Shown here one piece after another: positions 14,433 to 22,480 of a DNA stretch of 64,000 nt; positions within the stretch are counted from its first letter, which is position 1; every line of letters begins with the position of its first letter. Origin of the DNA: CAIWHR01 sp963809965 (lineage in GTDB: Bacteria > Pseudomonadota > Gammaproteobacteria > Burkholderiales > Casimicrobiaceae); contig CAWELU010000057.1 of the NCBI GenBank assembly GCA_963809965.1, forward strand, positions 62,001-126,000. The letters run 5' to 3'. The notes below the pieces were generated by a model. It was not told where the DNA came from and did not search any database. It saw nothing but the letters and a program-made list of their open reading frames with translations. The position numbers were made by a program, and so were the translations under genes.

Positions 14433-14782
14433 CCATGCGGGTGGGTATCCTCGGTTCAGGCCTGATGGGCGGCAAACTCGGAACGATCTTCGCGCGGGCC
14501 GGACACGACGTGGTATTCAGCTACGCGCGCAGCGAGCAGAAGCTCAAGACTCTGGCTCGCAACGCCAAGGGCAACGCGACCCACGGCACACCGCGTGAGG
14601 CGGCGCTTCAAGCAGACGCCGTTCTGCTGGCGGTGCATTGGTCGCGCATGCAGGACGCGCTGAAGCAGGCCGGCGATCTATCCGCCCGATACGTCGAGCC
14701 GTTCGCACTGCTCATCGGCGAGCTGGCGTACGGAGATGCCGGCGGGCCGGAACTGGCGTATCGGTTCGAACGGATTGGGTAA
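14429..14782 (+). pseudogene. NADPH-dependent F420 reductase-type oxidoreductase with an internal in-frame deletion
   Basis: The N-terminal half is a Rossmann domain (MRVGILGSGLMGGKLG, then AVLLAVHWSRM). After AGDLS the sequence jumps straight to ARYVEPFALLIGELAY and GPELAYRFERIG, which in full-length relatives form the last ~30 residues of a ~210-residue protein. About 90-100 residues, including the substrate/dimer domain, are missing, and the join (near 14685) keeps the frame. TTG 14429 has AGAGG six bases upstream and overlaps the hydrolase stop; ATG 14435 is the alternative start. As it stands the protein of 117 residues is unlikely to be active. It may be a real deletion or an assembly collapse. 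Confidence 0.75.
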
Positions 14783-14973
14783 TGAGACCGACGAGGTGCT
14801 AAACGCCCTCTTCGCGGGAAACAACTTCCGACCAGCGACGCTGTGCGCGTGACCAATTCGAAGCAAGCGCCGAGAGTGCAACGTTCGGCTAGACGCGGGA
14901 CTGCCGCCTGCAATTCCTAGGCACTTCGGAGCGGGACTTAGGCAGCAGTTCTTGCGCCAAGTCAAGGATCTAC

Positions 14974-15050
14974 TGGTCGGGGTGAGAGGATTTGAACCTC
15001 CGGCCTCTACGTCCCGAACGTAGCGCTCTACCAGGCTAAGCTACACCCCG
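14974..15050 (-). tRNA. tRNA-Pro (anticodon CGG)
   Basis: A 77-base cloverleaf with encoded CCA. Acceptor arms CGGGGTG and CACCCCG pair, followed by discriminator A and CCA. The anticodon arm is CTACG-TTCGGGA-CGTAG, putting CGG at positions 34-36 for the CCG proline codon. The T arm carries GGTTCAAATCC. It lies 94 bases downstream of ispB on the same strand. Confidence 0.97.
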
Positions 15051-15144
15051 AATGGCCGTTGGCGGCCGCGATGCCTCGACCCGCGCGCGGGAAACCATCG
15101 GTTGCGCCGGCCGCCGCCCGACAATTGCACTGGAACGCCTTGTT

Positions 15145-16113
15145 TCAGAACGTTCTGCGGGCGGCAAAGGACGCCAATTCTAACAGACTTTCCCGGTGTG
15201 GCGAAGCCGGCAGGCCGTCCACGCAGGCCGCCGCTGCCTTGCTTTCCACAAGCGCTCGCTCACGGGAATAGACGAGCGCGCCGGTACGGGCCAGGACGTC
15301 GATCACGGGCTTCAACTCGGTGCGCCGGCCGTTGGTGATCGCCGCGCGGATCAGCGCTGCATCGTCGGCGTTGCCGGTCGCGATGGCCCAGATGAGCGGC
15401 AGCGTCATCTTGCCCTCGGCAAGGTCGTCGCCGAGGTTCTTGCCGATCGCAGCCTGGTCGCCGCTGTAATCGAGCACGTCGTCGACGAGCTGGAACGCCG
15501 TGCCCAGGTGCATGCCGTAACGGGCGAGCGCCGCTTCGCGCTCCGGTTGCGCGCCGCCCAGCACGGCGCCGAGTTGCGTGGCGGCTTCGAACAGCTTCGC
15601 CGTCTTGCGTTGGATGACCGCCAGGTACGTGTTCTCGTCGAGATGCGGATTGCCGGAGTTCATGAGTTGCAGCACCTCGCCCTCGGCGATCACGTTGGTC
15701 GCGCGGGAAAGGATCTCCAGAACCCGCACTGACCCGACGCTCACCATCAGCTCGAACGCGCGCGAGTAGAGGAAATCGCCGACCAGCACCGACGCCGCGT
15801 TCCCGAACGTCGCGTTGGCTGTCGCGTGTCCGCGGCGCAGATCGGATTCGTCGACCACGTCGTCGTGGAGCAGGGTGGCCGTGTGGATCATCTCGACGAC
15901 CGCGGCCAGCGTGTGCTGGTGCCGGCCATCGTACCCACAGGCGCGCGCGGAAAGGATCACGAGCGCCGGCCGAAGTCGCTTGCCACCGCCGCCGATGATG
16001 TACTCGGCGACCTGCCGGACGAGTGCGACGTCCGAATCGAGGCTCGACCGCAGCGCACGGTCGACCTCCAGCATGTCCTCGGCGAGCAGGGCCTTCAGGG
16101 ATTCTGTGGTCAC
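15145..16113 (-). CDS. ispB: Octaprenyl diphosphate synthase IspB
   Basis: Trans-prenyltransferase making the side chain of ubiquinone and menaquinone from FPP and IPP. 322 residues, intact. The first aspartate-rich motif is in LLHDDVVDESDLRRG and the second is FQLVDDVLDYSGD; GGGGKRLRP near residue 40 binds IPP. No bulky residue directly blocks the region before the first motif, as expected for a long-chain enzyme. It is divergent from rplU-rpmA, an arrangement conserved across beta- and gammaproteobacteria. Confidence 0.96.
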   Translation of the reverse strand: MTTESLKALLAEDMLEVDRALRSSLDSDVALVRQVAEYIIGGGGKRLRPALVILSARACGYDGRHQHTLAAVVEMIHTATLLHDDVVDESDLRRGHATANATFGNAASVLVGDFLYSRAFELMVSVGSVRVLEILSRATNVIAEGEVLQLMNSGNPHLDENTYLAVIQRKTAKLFEAATQLGAVLGGAQPEREAALARYGMHLGTAFQLVDDVLDYSGDQAAIGKNLGDDLAEGKMTLPLIWAIATGNADDAALIRAAITNGRRTELKPVIDVLARTGALVYSRERALVESKAAAACVDGLPASPHRESLLELASFAARRTF

Positions 16114-16287
16114 GGGGAGGTCGCAGAAGCGTGGTGCCGGCGGCGGTCATCGAGGCCGGCGTTTACCGGGGCCTGGGGTCGGCTGCCCCGTGGCGAACCG
16201 CGCCAAACGGGTCGGGATTGTAACCGATGGGGCTCGCCGTCTTCGCTGCCCGACGTTGGGGCATTCGACACGTCACTGCGCCGGACT

Positions 16288-16317
16288 TTGACAAGGGTTG
16301 CGCTAAACGATTAGAAT
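16288..16317 (+). promoter_or_regulatory. Sigma-70 promoter of rplU-rpmA
   Basis: TTGACA (16288-16293, perfect -35), an 18-base spacer, then TAGAAT (16312-16317, five of six). It lies about 95 bases before rplU, leaving room for a leader of ~85 bases. The remainder of the 16114-16412 gap shows no gene; it also has to hold the ispB promoter, which I cannot place. Confidence 0.8.
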
Positions 16318-16412
16318 ACAAGGCTTTCCGCGATCCGCGCGGCTGAAATCACGCAACTTGCGCGCCACGGCGGTTAGCCGACCGTGGAGCGCCATCGGAA
16401 CGGAGTATCCCC

Positions 16413-16724
16413 ATGTACGCGGTCATCAAGACCGGCGGCAAGCAGTACAAGGTTGCCCCCGGCGAAAAACTCAAGGTCGAACAGCTGCGAGCGGACGTGG
16501 GCGCCGAAGTCGTGCTCGATCAGGTATTGCTGGTCGGTGACGGCGAAAGCGTCCGTCTTGGTCAACCGGTCGTCGCCGGGGCGACGGTCAAGGCCACCGT
16601 CGTCGCGCACGGACGTGGCGAGAAGATCAAGATCTTCAAGATGCGCCGGCGCAAGCACTATCAGAAGCACCAGGGCCATCGCCAGAACTACACCGAGCTC
16701 AAGATCGACAGCATCGTCGCCTGA
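16413..16724 (+). CDS. rplU: 50S ribosomal protein L21
   Basis: 103 residues, the normal length. It opens MYAVIKTGGKQYKV, the L21 signature, and carries the basic RNA-binding stretch KMRRRKHYQKHQGHR near the C-terminus. L21 binds 23S rRNA with L20. rpmA follows after 15 bases, so the two are co-transcribed from the promoter at 16288-16317. Confidence 0.99.
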   Translation: MYAVIKTGGKQYKVAPGEKLKVEQLRADVGAEVVLDQVLLVGDGESVRLGQPVVAGATVKATVVAHGRGEKIKIFKMRRRKHYQKHQGHRQNYTELKIDSIVA

Positions 16725-16739
16725 CCCGGAGGACACACC

Positions 16740-17003
16740 ATGGCACACAAAAAGGCGGGCGGCAGCTCACGCAACGGCCGCGATTCACAGGCGAAGCGCC
16801 TCGGCGTCAAGTCGTACGGCGGCGAACAGATCAATGCCGGCAGCATCATCGTCCGGCAGCGCGGCACGCTCATTCATCCCGGCACCAACGTCGGAATGGG
16901 CAAGGACCACACGTTGTTCGCCCTGGTCAAGGGCAAGGTCGTGTTCGCGACCAAGGGCCCCGACAAGAAGAAGTTCGTCAGCATCGATCCGGTTGCAGCA
17001 TAG
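16740..17003 (+). CDS. rpmA: 50S ribosomal protein L27
   Basis: 87 residues, intact. It starts MAHKKAGGSSRNGRDSQAKR, the L27 signature whose N-terminal arm reaches the peptidyl-transferase centre; the Firmicute-type N-terminal extension is absent. It is the last gene of the rplU-rpmA unit and is followed at once by a strong intrinsic terminator. The GTPase gene obgE, which usually follows rpmA, is not present here. Confidence 0.99.
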   Translation: MAHKKAGGSSRNGRDSQAKRLGVKSYGGEQINAGSIIVRQRGTLIHPGTNVGMGKDHTLFALVKGKVVFATKGPDKKKFVSIDPVAA

Positions 17004-17047
17004 CGACCCGCCCGCTCCGTCCGCGGCACATCCGCGGACGAACGAAG

Positions 17048-17073
17048 ATCCCGGCCGGGCGCCGGGATTTTTT
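17048..17073 (+). terminator. Intrinsic terminator after rpmA
   Basis: Perfect 8-bp stem ATCCCGGC / GCCGGGAT with a 5-base loop (CGGGC), running into a T6 tract. It ends the rplU-rpmA transcript 45 bases after the rpmA stop. Confidence 0.9.
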
Positions 17074-17166
17074 CGTCCGGTGCCACCGGAGCCGCTCCTT
17101 CCTTCCTGCGGTGTGTATCCCCACGCGCTGCCCGCTCGCGGGGCTGCTGCCGTCCGGCCCGTGCCG

Positions 17167-18249
17167 CTACCGCCGCTCCAGCCACCAGAGCATCGCCATC
17201 GTGAGGGCGACGAATGCGACGAGCGGGAACACCGCGGAGAACAGTGGCGGCCAGTCGTTCAGCACGCCGAGATTCGAGAACAACCGGACGAAGAGGAAGA
17301 AGGTGAGCCCGAGAATTGTTCCGGCGAAGATCCTGAATCCGATGCCGCCCTGTCGGCGCTGGAAGTACGAGAACGGCAGCGCCACGATCATCATCACGAT
17401 CACGGCGACGGGAAAGAAGATCTTGTTCCAGAACGCGATCTCGAAGCGAGTCGTCTTCTGCGCGCCGCCGCCCAATAGGCGCATGTTCTCCCATAGCGTA
17501 TTGAGCTCGAGTCGTTCCGGCGCGACCTGGTAGACGGTCAGCAGCGATGGCCGCAACACCGTTTCCCACACCCAATCGTCGGTCGTCGTGACCTTGATGG
17601 CCGTCGGCGAAAGCTCGGTTGCCTCCACGGCGTTCAGCCGCCATTTGCCGTTGCCGGCGAAGCTCCCCGATTCCGCCGTGCGGACCGTCTTGAGCCGAAG
17701 TTCGTCGTCGAACTCGTAGATCGCGATGCCGACGAGCGTCATGTTGGCGAGCACGCTGCGGATGTTGACGAACGTCTGGTCCTGCTTGAACCAGAAGCCG
17801 GACTGGAACTGCTGCGCGACCACGCTCGACGTGTCGCCCCGCGCCTGGGCTCGGACCTTCTGTGCAAGCCAGATTGCCGGCGGGGCCACGAATTCGCCGG
17901 CGAGAAACGTCACCAGCGCCAGCGGGATGCCAATGCGCACCAGCGACCATGCGACCTGACCCAGCGAGGCGCCGGATGCGCGCATCACCGTGTATTCGGA
18001 GTTGGAAACGAGCTGCGCCAGCGCGAACAGCGTGCCGATCAGCGCTGCCACTGGAAAGAGCTCGTACATCCGCGAGGGGAGCTGCAGGGCGACGTACAGC
18101 AGCGCCGTCGATATCGTGTAGTTGCCGCGGCCCACATCGCCCAGTTCATGGATCAGGTCGAAGAACGCGAACAGCATGACGAGCGCGGTGAAGATCAGCA
18201 TGATCGCCGAGAGCACCTCGCGGCCGATGTAGCGGGTCAACGTCTTCAT
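17167..18249 (-). CDS. lptG: LPS export ABC transporter permease LptG
   Basis: 360-residue inner-membrane subunit of the LptB2FG complex that extracts lipopolysaccharide from the inner membrane. Hydrophobic segments lie near residues 12-35, 60-85 and 100-120, then comes a large periplasmic beta-jellyroll region (about 130-265), then three C-terminal helices from FFPVAVIVMMIVALPFSYF on. Its ATG overlaps the lptF stop (ATGA, 18246-18249), so the two are translationally coupled. The gene is intact. Confidence 0.96.
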   Translation of the reverse strand: MKTLTRYIGREVLSAIMLIFTALVMLFAFFDLIHELGDVGRGNYTISTALLYVALQLPSRMYELFPVAALIGTLFALAQLVSNSEYTVMRASGASLGQVAWSLVRIGIPLALVTFLAGEFVAPPAIWLAQKVRAQARGDTSSVVAQQFQSGFWFKQDQTFVNIRSVLANMTLVGIAIYEFDDELRLKTVRTAESGSFAGNGKWRLNAVEATELSPTAIKVTTTDDWVWETVLRPSLLTVYQVAPERLELNTLWENMRLLGGGAQKTTRFEIAFWNKIFFPVAVIVMMIVALPFSYFQRRQGGIGFRIFAGTILGLTFFLFVRLFSNLGVLNDWPPLFSAVFPLVAFVALTMAMLWWLERR

Positions 18250-19346
18250 GCGGTCGCCGCTTTCGCCGACGCGCGGAAGCGGAGCCGCCCGAACGGCGAA
18301 ATCTGGTGGCCCAGGAGGATCAGGACGACGCCGATCGCGATCGCGTGCGGCAACGTGAATCCCGTCCAGAATCCGAGCTTTCCCTGCGCGATGAAGCTCT
18401 GGACGATGTTGAGGCAGTTGCTGTAGATCATGTACACGAACGCCGCGGCGATCAGGTTGAACGAGCGCCCCATTCGCGGGTTCACGTACGCGAGCGGCAC
18501 CGCGAGCAGCGTCAGCACCAGCGCGGAAACCGGCACCGAGAAACGCCAGAACAGCTCGGCCTGCTCGATCGCCCCGTCGGCGACCATCAGCAAGGGTGTG
18601 GGGATTGCCTTGGTCGATGTCGGCAATGCGCGAAGCTCGGCAGGCTCGATCCTGCGCCCGAGCGAACCGAACTCGACGACGCGAAACTCCGTGCTGCCGG
18701 GCTTGCCCTCGTACTGGCGGCCGTCCTTCAACACGATGAACCGGTCACCGTTCGGCGCCACCTCCAGCGTCCCGGAGCGGGCGACCGTCGTGGCGTCCTT
18801 GCCTTCTTCGATCGAGTGCAGGAAGACGTTGCGCACCGTACCGTCGAACGTGTTGATGCTCTCGACGAACATGACGAGATTCGCACGCCGGAATTCCCGG
18901 AAGAGTCCCGGCGTGATGAGGGCCACTTCGTCGCGCGATTCGAGCTGCCGTTCGTACTCGAGCTTGCGCCGCTCCGCCCAGGGTGACAGGAACAGGGAAA
19001 GGACGACGATGGCGACGAAAAAGGGGGCAGCAAACCACAGGATCGGCGCCAGGCACGCGGTCAACGACTGTCCGGAGCTGAACCAGACAATCATCTCGCT
19101 GTCCCGATGCCACCGGGAAAGGGTAAGCAGCACTGTGACGAACAACGTGACCGAGAGCAGGATATTGAAGTAGAACAGGGCGTGGAAGCCCAGCAGCGCC
19201 AATATGCCCTCGGGCGCAACGGTGCCGCCCGCCGCGCGGGTCAGCAGGCGCAGAACCAAATTGGTGAACAGGATCCCCAGCAGGACGACGAACAGCCCGA
19301 TGGCCGTCGCGGTCATCTCGCGCACCAGGCTGCGGCGAAAAATCAT
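18246..19346 (-). CDS. lptF: LPS export ABC transporter permease LptF
   Basis: 366-residue partner of LptG. It opens MIFRRSLVREMTATAIGLF with the first transmembrane helix, has two more by residue 115, a periplasmic domain from about 125 to 260, and three C-terminal helices. VPLAYVNPRMGRSF is the conserved cytoplasmic coupling region. It is divergent from pepA, with both promoters in the 100-base gap; this layout is widespread in proteobacteria. Confidence 0.96.
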   Translation of the reverse strand: MIFRRSLVREMTATAIGLFVVLLGILFTNLVLRLLTRAAGGTVAPEGILALLGFHALFYFNILLSVTLFVTVLLTLSRWHRDSEMIVWFSSGQSLTACLAPILWFAAPFFVAIVVLSLFLSPWAERRKLEYERQLESRDEVALITPGLFREFRRANLVMFVESINTFDGTVRNVFLHSIEEGKDATTVARSGTLEVAPNGDRFIVLKDGRQYEGKPGSTEFRVVEFGSLGRRIEPAELRALPTSTKAIPTPLLMVADGAIEQAELFWRFSVPVSALVLTLLAVPLAYVNPRMGRSFNLIAAAFVYMIYSNCLNIVQSFIAQGKLGFWTGFTLPHAIAIGVVLILLGHQISPFGRLRFRASAKAATA

Positions 19347-19361
19347 GACGGCGGAAGAATT

Positions 19362-19391
19362 TTGACTTTTATCGGCCGTTTTGCCGATAAT
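19362..19391 (+). promoter_or_regulatory. pepA promoter with an embedded palindrome
   Basis: TTGACT (19362-19367), an 18-base spacer, then GATAAT (19386-19391). The perfect inverted repeat TATCGGC-CGTTTT-GCCGATA (19370-19389) fills the spacer and overlaps the -10 box, a position where a bound repressor would block polymerase. Confidence 0.6.
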
Positions 19392-19446
19392 GCGGTCCAG
19401 ACCGCCTTACGGCAAAAGAAACAAAACCTGGACACGGATGGGGACG

Positions 19447-20949
19447 ATGGAATTTACCATAAAAAGCGGCAGTCCCGAGAAGCAGCGGAGCGCCTGCGTC
19501 GTGGTGGGCGTGTTCGACAACCGCAAGCTTTCGCTGTCCGCGGAGCTGATCGACCGTGCGTCGAACGGTTATGTCAGCGAAATCATCCGCCGCGGGGACA
19601 TGGAGGGCAAGCTCGGCGCGACGCTGCTGCTGCACAACGTGCGCGGCACGCTTGCCGACCGCGTGTTGCTGATCGGCCTGGGCAAGGAGCGCGATTTCCG
19701 CGACAAGGAGTTCCGTTCGGCGATGACCTCGGCGGTCAAGCTGCTGAACGAGACCGGATCCTACGAGGCGGTCCTCTATCTGACCGAGGAAAAGGTCAAG
19801 CGGCGCGAAGTCGCCTGGCGGGTCGAGCATGCCGTCGTGGTCGCGATGGAGGCGGTGTACCGGTTCGACCAGATGAAGAGCGAGAAGTCGGAGGTGCGCC
19901 GGCCGCTGCGCAAGCTCACGCTGTCGGTGCCGCAGCGCTCGGACCTGGCGGCGGGCGAAGCCGCGGCTGCGCGCGGGCTCGCGATCGCCCACGGCATGGA
20001 CCTGGCGCGCGACCTGGGCAACCTGCCCAGCAACTTCTGCACGCCGAGTTACCTCGCCGAGCGTGCGCTGGCCATGGCGCAGGAGTTCCCCGACCTCAAG
20101 GTGACCGTCCTCGAGCGCAAGGATATGGAAGCCCTCGGGATGGGCGCGCTCCTTTCGGTGACCAGCGGCACGGAACAGCCGCCGCGATTCATCGTGATCG
20201 AGTACCACGGCACCGGGCGCAAACAGAAGCCGCTGGTACTCATCGGCAAGGGAATCACCTTCGATTCCGGCGGCATCTCGTTGAAGCCGGCGGCGGACAT
20301 GGACCAGATGAAGTTCGACATGTGCGGCGCGGCCAGCGTCATGGGCACGCTGCGGGCCGTCGCGGAGCTGAAGGCGAAGCTGCATGTCGTCGGTCTCGTC
20401 GCCGCATGCGAGAACATGCCCTCCGGTCGGGCGACCAAGCCCGGCGACGTCGTCAAGAGCATGTCGGGCCAGACGATCGAGATCCTGAACACCGATGCCG
20501 AAGGACGGCTGATTCTCGCCGATGCGCTGACGTACGCGGAGCGTTACGAGCCCGAGGCTGTCGTCGACGTCGCGACGTTGACCGGCGCGATGGTCATCGC
20601 GCTGGGACACGTCGCGTCCGGCGTGTTCAGCAACAGCGAGACGCTCGCGCGCGCGTTGATCGCGGCCGGCGACGACGCCTACGACCGCGGCTGGCAGATG
20701 CCGCTGTGGGACGATTACCAGGAGGATCTCAACAGCAACTTCGGCGACTTCGCCAACGTCGGAAGTCGCGCGGCCGGCAGCATCACCGCGGCGTGCTTTC
20801 TGTCGCGTTTCGCGAAGAAGTTCGACTGGGCGCATCTGGACATCGCGGGGGTCGCGTGGAAGGACGGCAAGAAGAAGGGAGCGACCGGCCGGCCGGTCCC
20901 GCTGCTGACGACATGGCTCCTGAACCAGGAGTCCGTGCCACCGACGTAG
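19447..20949 (+). CDS. pepA: Leucyl aminopeptidase PepA
   Basis: Hexameric dizinc M17 aminopeptidase of the cytoplasm, 500 residues, intact. It opens MEFTIKSGSPEKQ. The metal-ligand motifs are GKGITFDSGG (Lys, Asp), MKFDMCGA (Asp) and the signature NTDAEGRL (Asp, Glu). ATG 19447 matches the usual family start; an upstream ATG at 19438 and a frame start at 19381 only add leader. In E. coli PepA also binds DNA at cer and carAB; whether that holds here is unknown. holC follows after 31 bases. Confidence 0.97.
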   Translation: MEFTIKSGSPEKQRSACVVVGVFDNRKLSLSAELIDRASNGYVSEIIRRGDMEGKLGATLLLHNVRGTLADRVLLIGLGKERDFRDKEFRSAMTSAVKLLNETGSYEAVLYLTEEKVKRREVAWRVEHAVVVAMEAVYRFDQMKSEKSEVRRPLRKLTLSVPQRSDLAAGEAAAARGLAIAHGMDLARDLGNLPSNFCTPSYLAERALAMAQEFPDLKVTVLERKDMEALGMGALLSVTSGTEQPPRFIVIEYHGTGRKQKPLVLIGKGITFDSGGISLKPAADMDQMKFDMCGAASVMGTLRAVAELKAKLHVVGLVAACENMPSGRATKPGDVVKSMSGQTIEILNTDAEGRLILADALTYAERYEPEAVVDVATLTGAMVIALGHVASGVFSNSETLARALIAAGDDAYDRGWQMPLWDDYQEDLNSNFGDFANVGSRAAGSITAACFLSRFAKKFDWAHLDIAGVAWKDGKKKGATGRPVPLLTTWLLNQESVPPT

Positions 20950-20980
20950 CGCCACGTTCGGCTGACGCCCTCCCGCGGCG

Positions 20981-21406
20981 ATGACGACGATCGATTTCTA
21001 CACGCACTGCGCCAACCGCCTCGAGGTCGCGACGAGGATCATCGCCAAGGCATGGGCGCAGCACGGCAGCGTGCGCGTGCTTACGTCTGGCGAGGACGCC
21101 ACCGTCGAGCTCGATCGGTTCCTCTGGCTGTGGCCGGCGACGGGATTCATGCCGCATTGCCGGCTCGCTTCTCCGCTGGCCGGCGCCACGCCGATCGTGA
21201 TCGACCACCTGCTCGAGCATCAGGGCCCGGCCGCGGTTCTGGTCAACCTGCACGCCTCGCCACCACCGTTCTTTTCGCGGTTCGACCGGCTGGCCGAGAT
21301 CGTCGGCGCCGACGAAGCGGATGCGGCGGGGGCACGCGAGCGCTGGAAGTTCTACAAGGCCCGCGGGTACGAGGTCCGCTCGCACGATATGTCGCGGTTG
21401 GGATAG
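20981..21406 (+). CDS. holC: DNA polymerase III chi subunit HolC
   Basis: 141 residues. It opens MTTIDFYTHCANRLE and contains DRFLWLWPATGFMPHC and the downstream region with FFSRFDRLAEIVG, matching the chi fold that links the clamp loader to single-strand-binding protein. It sits directly after pepA, the conserved position. The next gene starts four bases after its stop. Confidence 0.92.
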   Translation: MTTIDFYTHCANRLEVATRIIAKAWAQHGSVRVLTSGEDATVELDRFLWLWPATGFMPHCRLASPLAGATPIVIDHLLEHQGPAAVLVNLHASPPPFFSRFDRLAEIVGADEADAAGARERWKFYKARGYEVRSHDMSRLG

Positions 21407-21409
21407 GCA

Positions 21410-22399
21410 ATGCCCACCGCACGCGAATTGCTGGAGCAGGCCGATGCGCTGATGCGTCGCAATCGGGAGCGGGTCGAGGATGCCGCGATTCCCGAGCTCA
21501 CGGACATGGTGCCGGAATCGGCATTGGAAGAGCCTGCGCCACCGGTCGTGCTGGAAGACGTGCCGGAACGCGCGAAGATGAACGGGACGATTGAGTCCGC
21601 ATCGATATCCGAATCGATCCTCGCCGAGGGCGAGCCGTCGGTGTGGCTCGACGAAGCAGCCCTCGGCGCGGAGAGCATTATCGGGACTGCGCCGGATTCG
21701 ATCATTGCCGTTGTGCCCGAGTCTGATGCACCGCGTGTGCCCGAGGCTGCGCCGGAATTCGCGATTGACTCGGTGAGTGCGCCGGAGGCATATCCGATAG
21801 CGGTGGACGAGTTCGACGTCGTGAGTGCGCCGGAGGCACATCCGATTGTGGTGAACGAGCTCGACACCGCCCAGGCGCTGGAGCCGCAATCGACAACGGT
21901 GGACGAAATGAAACCGTGGGATGCGCCTGCATCGACGGAGACGGTCGACGCGCCGTCGGCGGACCCGTTCGCAATCGCCCCGGACGAGTCGATCGTGCCG
22001 AGCGCGCCGGTGTTGGTGGAGTCACGCGAAGCGCCGTCGGCGCTGTGGATCCCGGTCGACGCGAACACGCCAGAAGTCGTCCCGGCGCAGGAAGACCAGG
22101 TACCCATGCCCGTTGCGATTCCGGACGAGGCGATCTCCCAGCCAAGTGCCCGCGGCGACGACATGGCGCGATGGGAGGCGCTGGCCGAGGAAATCCGGAT
22201 GCAGGTGCTGCAGCGGATCGACATCTTCACCGACACCGGCCTCAAGGAGCAGTTGAACGAGCGGCTGCAACCGCTCGTCGATCGCGCAAGCGCGGAGCTC
22301 GTCGGAACGATCAGCATGCATGTCGGCCAGCTGTTGCGCGCCTACGTGGCCGAAGCGATCGAGCGCGAGATCGAGAAATGGCGAGCCGGCGGCGGTTGA
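21410..22399 (+). CDS. Acidic low-complexity protein downstream of holC
   Basis: 329 residues of unknown function. It opens MPTARELLEQADALMRRNRE (helical), then about 200 residues rich in Asp, Glu, Pro, Ala and Val with no hydrophobic core, probably disordered. It ends in an ordered helical C-terminus (about 245-329: MARWEALAEEIRMQV through YVAEAIEREIEKW). No signal peptide or membrane segment. The middle contains a 48-base tandem duplication (21773-21868). Its tight spacing after holC implies co-expression. Betaproteobacteria often carry an acidic protein of unknown function in this position; DUF2486 is a possible family name, which I am not sure of. Confidence 0.7.
   Translation: MPTARELLEQADALMRRNRERVEDAAIPELTDMVPESALEEPAPPVVLEDVPERAKMNGTIESASISESILAEGEPSVWLDEAALGAESIIGTAPDSIIAVVPESDAPRVPEAAPEFAIDSVSAPEAYPIAVDEFDVVSAPEAHPIVVNELDTAQALEPQSTTVDEMKPWDAPASTETVDAPSADPFAIAPDESIVPSAPVLVESREAPSALWIPVDANTPEVVPAQEDQVPMPVAIPDEAISQPSARGDDMARWEALAEEIRMQVLQRIDIFTDTGLKEQLNERLQPLVDRASAELVGTISMHVGQLLRAYVAEAIEREIEKWRAGGG
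21773..21868 (+). repeat. 48-bp tandem duplication inside the acidic protein gene
   Basis: Two units (21773-21820 and 21821-21868) each encode V-S-A-P-E-A-(Y/H)-P-I-(A/V)-V-(D/N)-E-(F/L)-D plus one residue. The copies have diverged at several bases, so this is a real, older duplication in the low-complexity segment. Confidence 0.85.
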
Positions 22400-22480
22400 C
22401 GTGAAGCGCGCGCACGGTGCGGATTTGCAAGGCGGACGGGCGGCCCGGGGCTGCCCGTCCGGCTTCGGGGAGCGACGACG

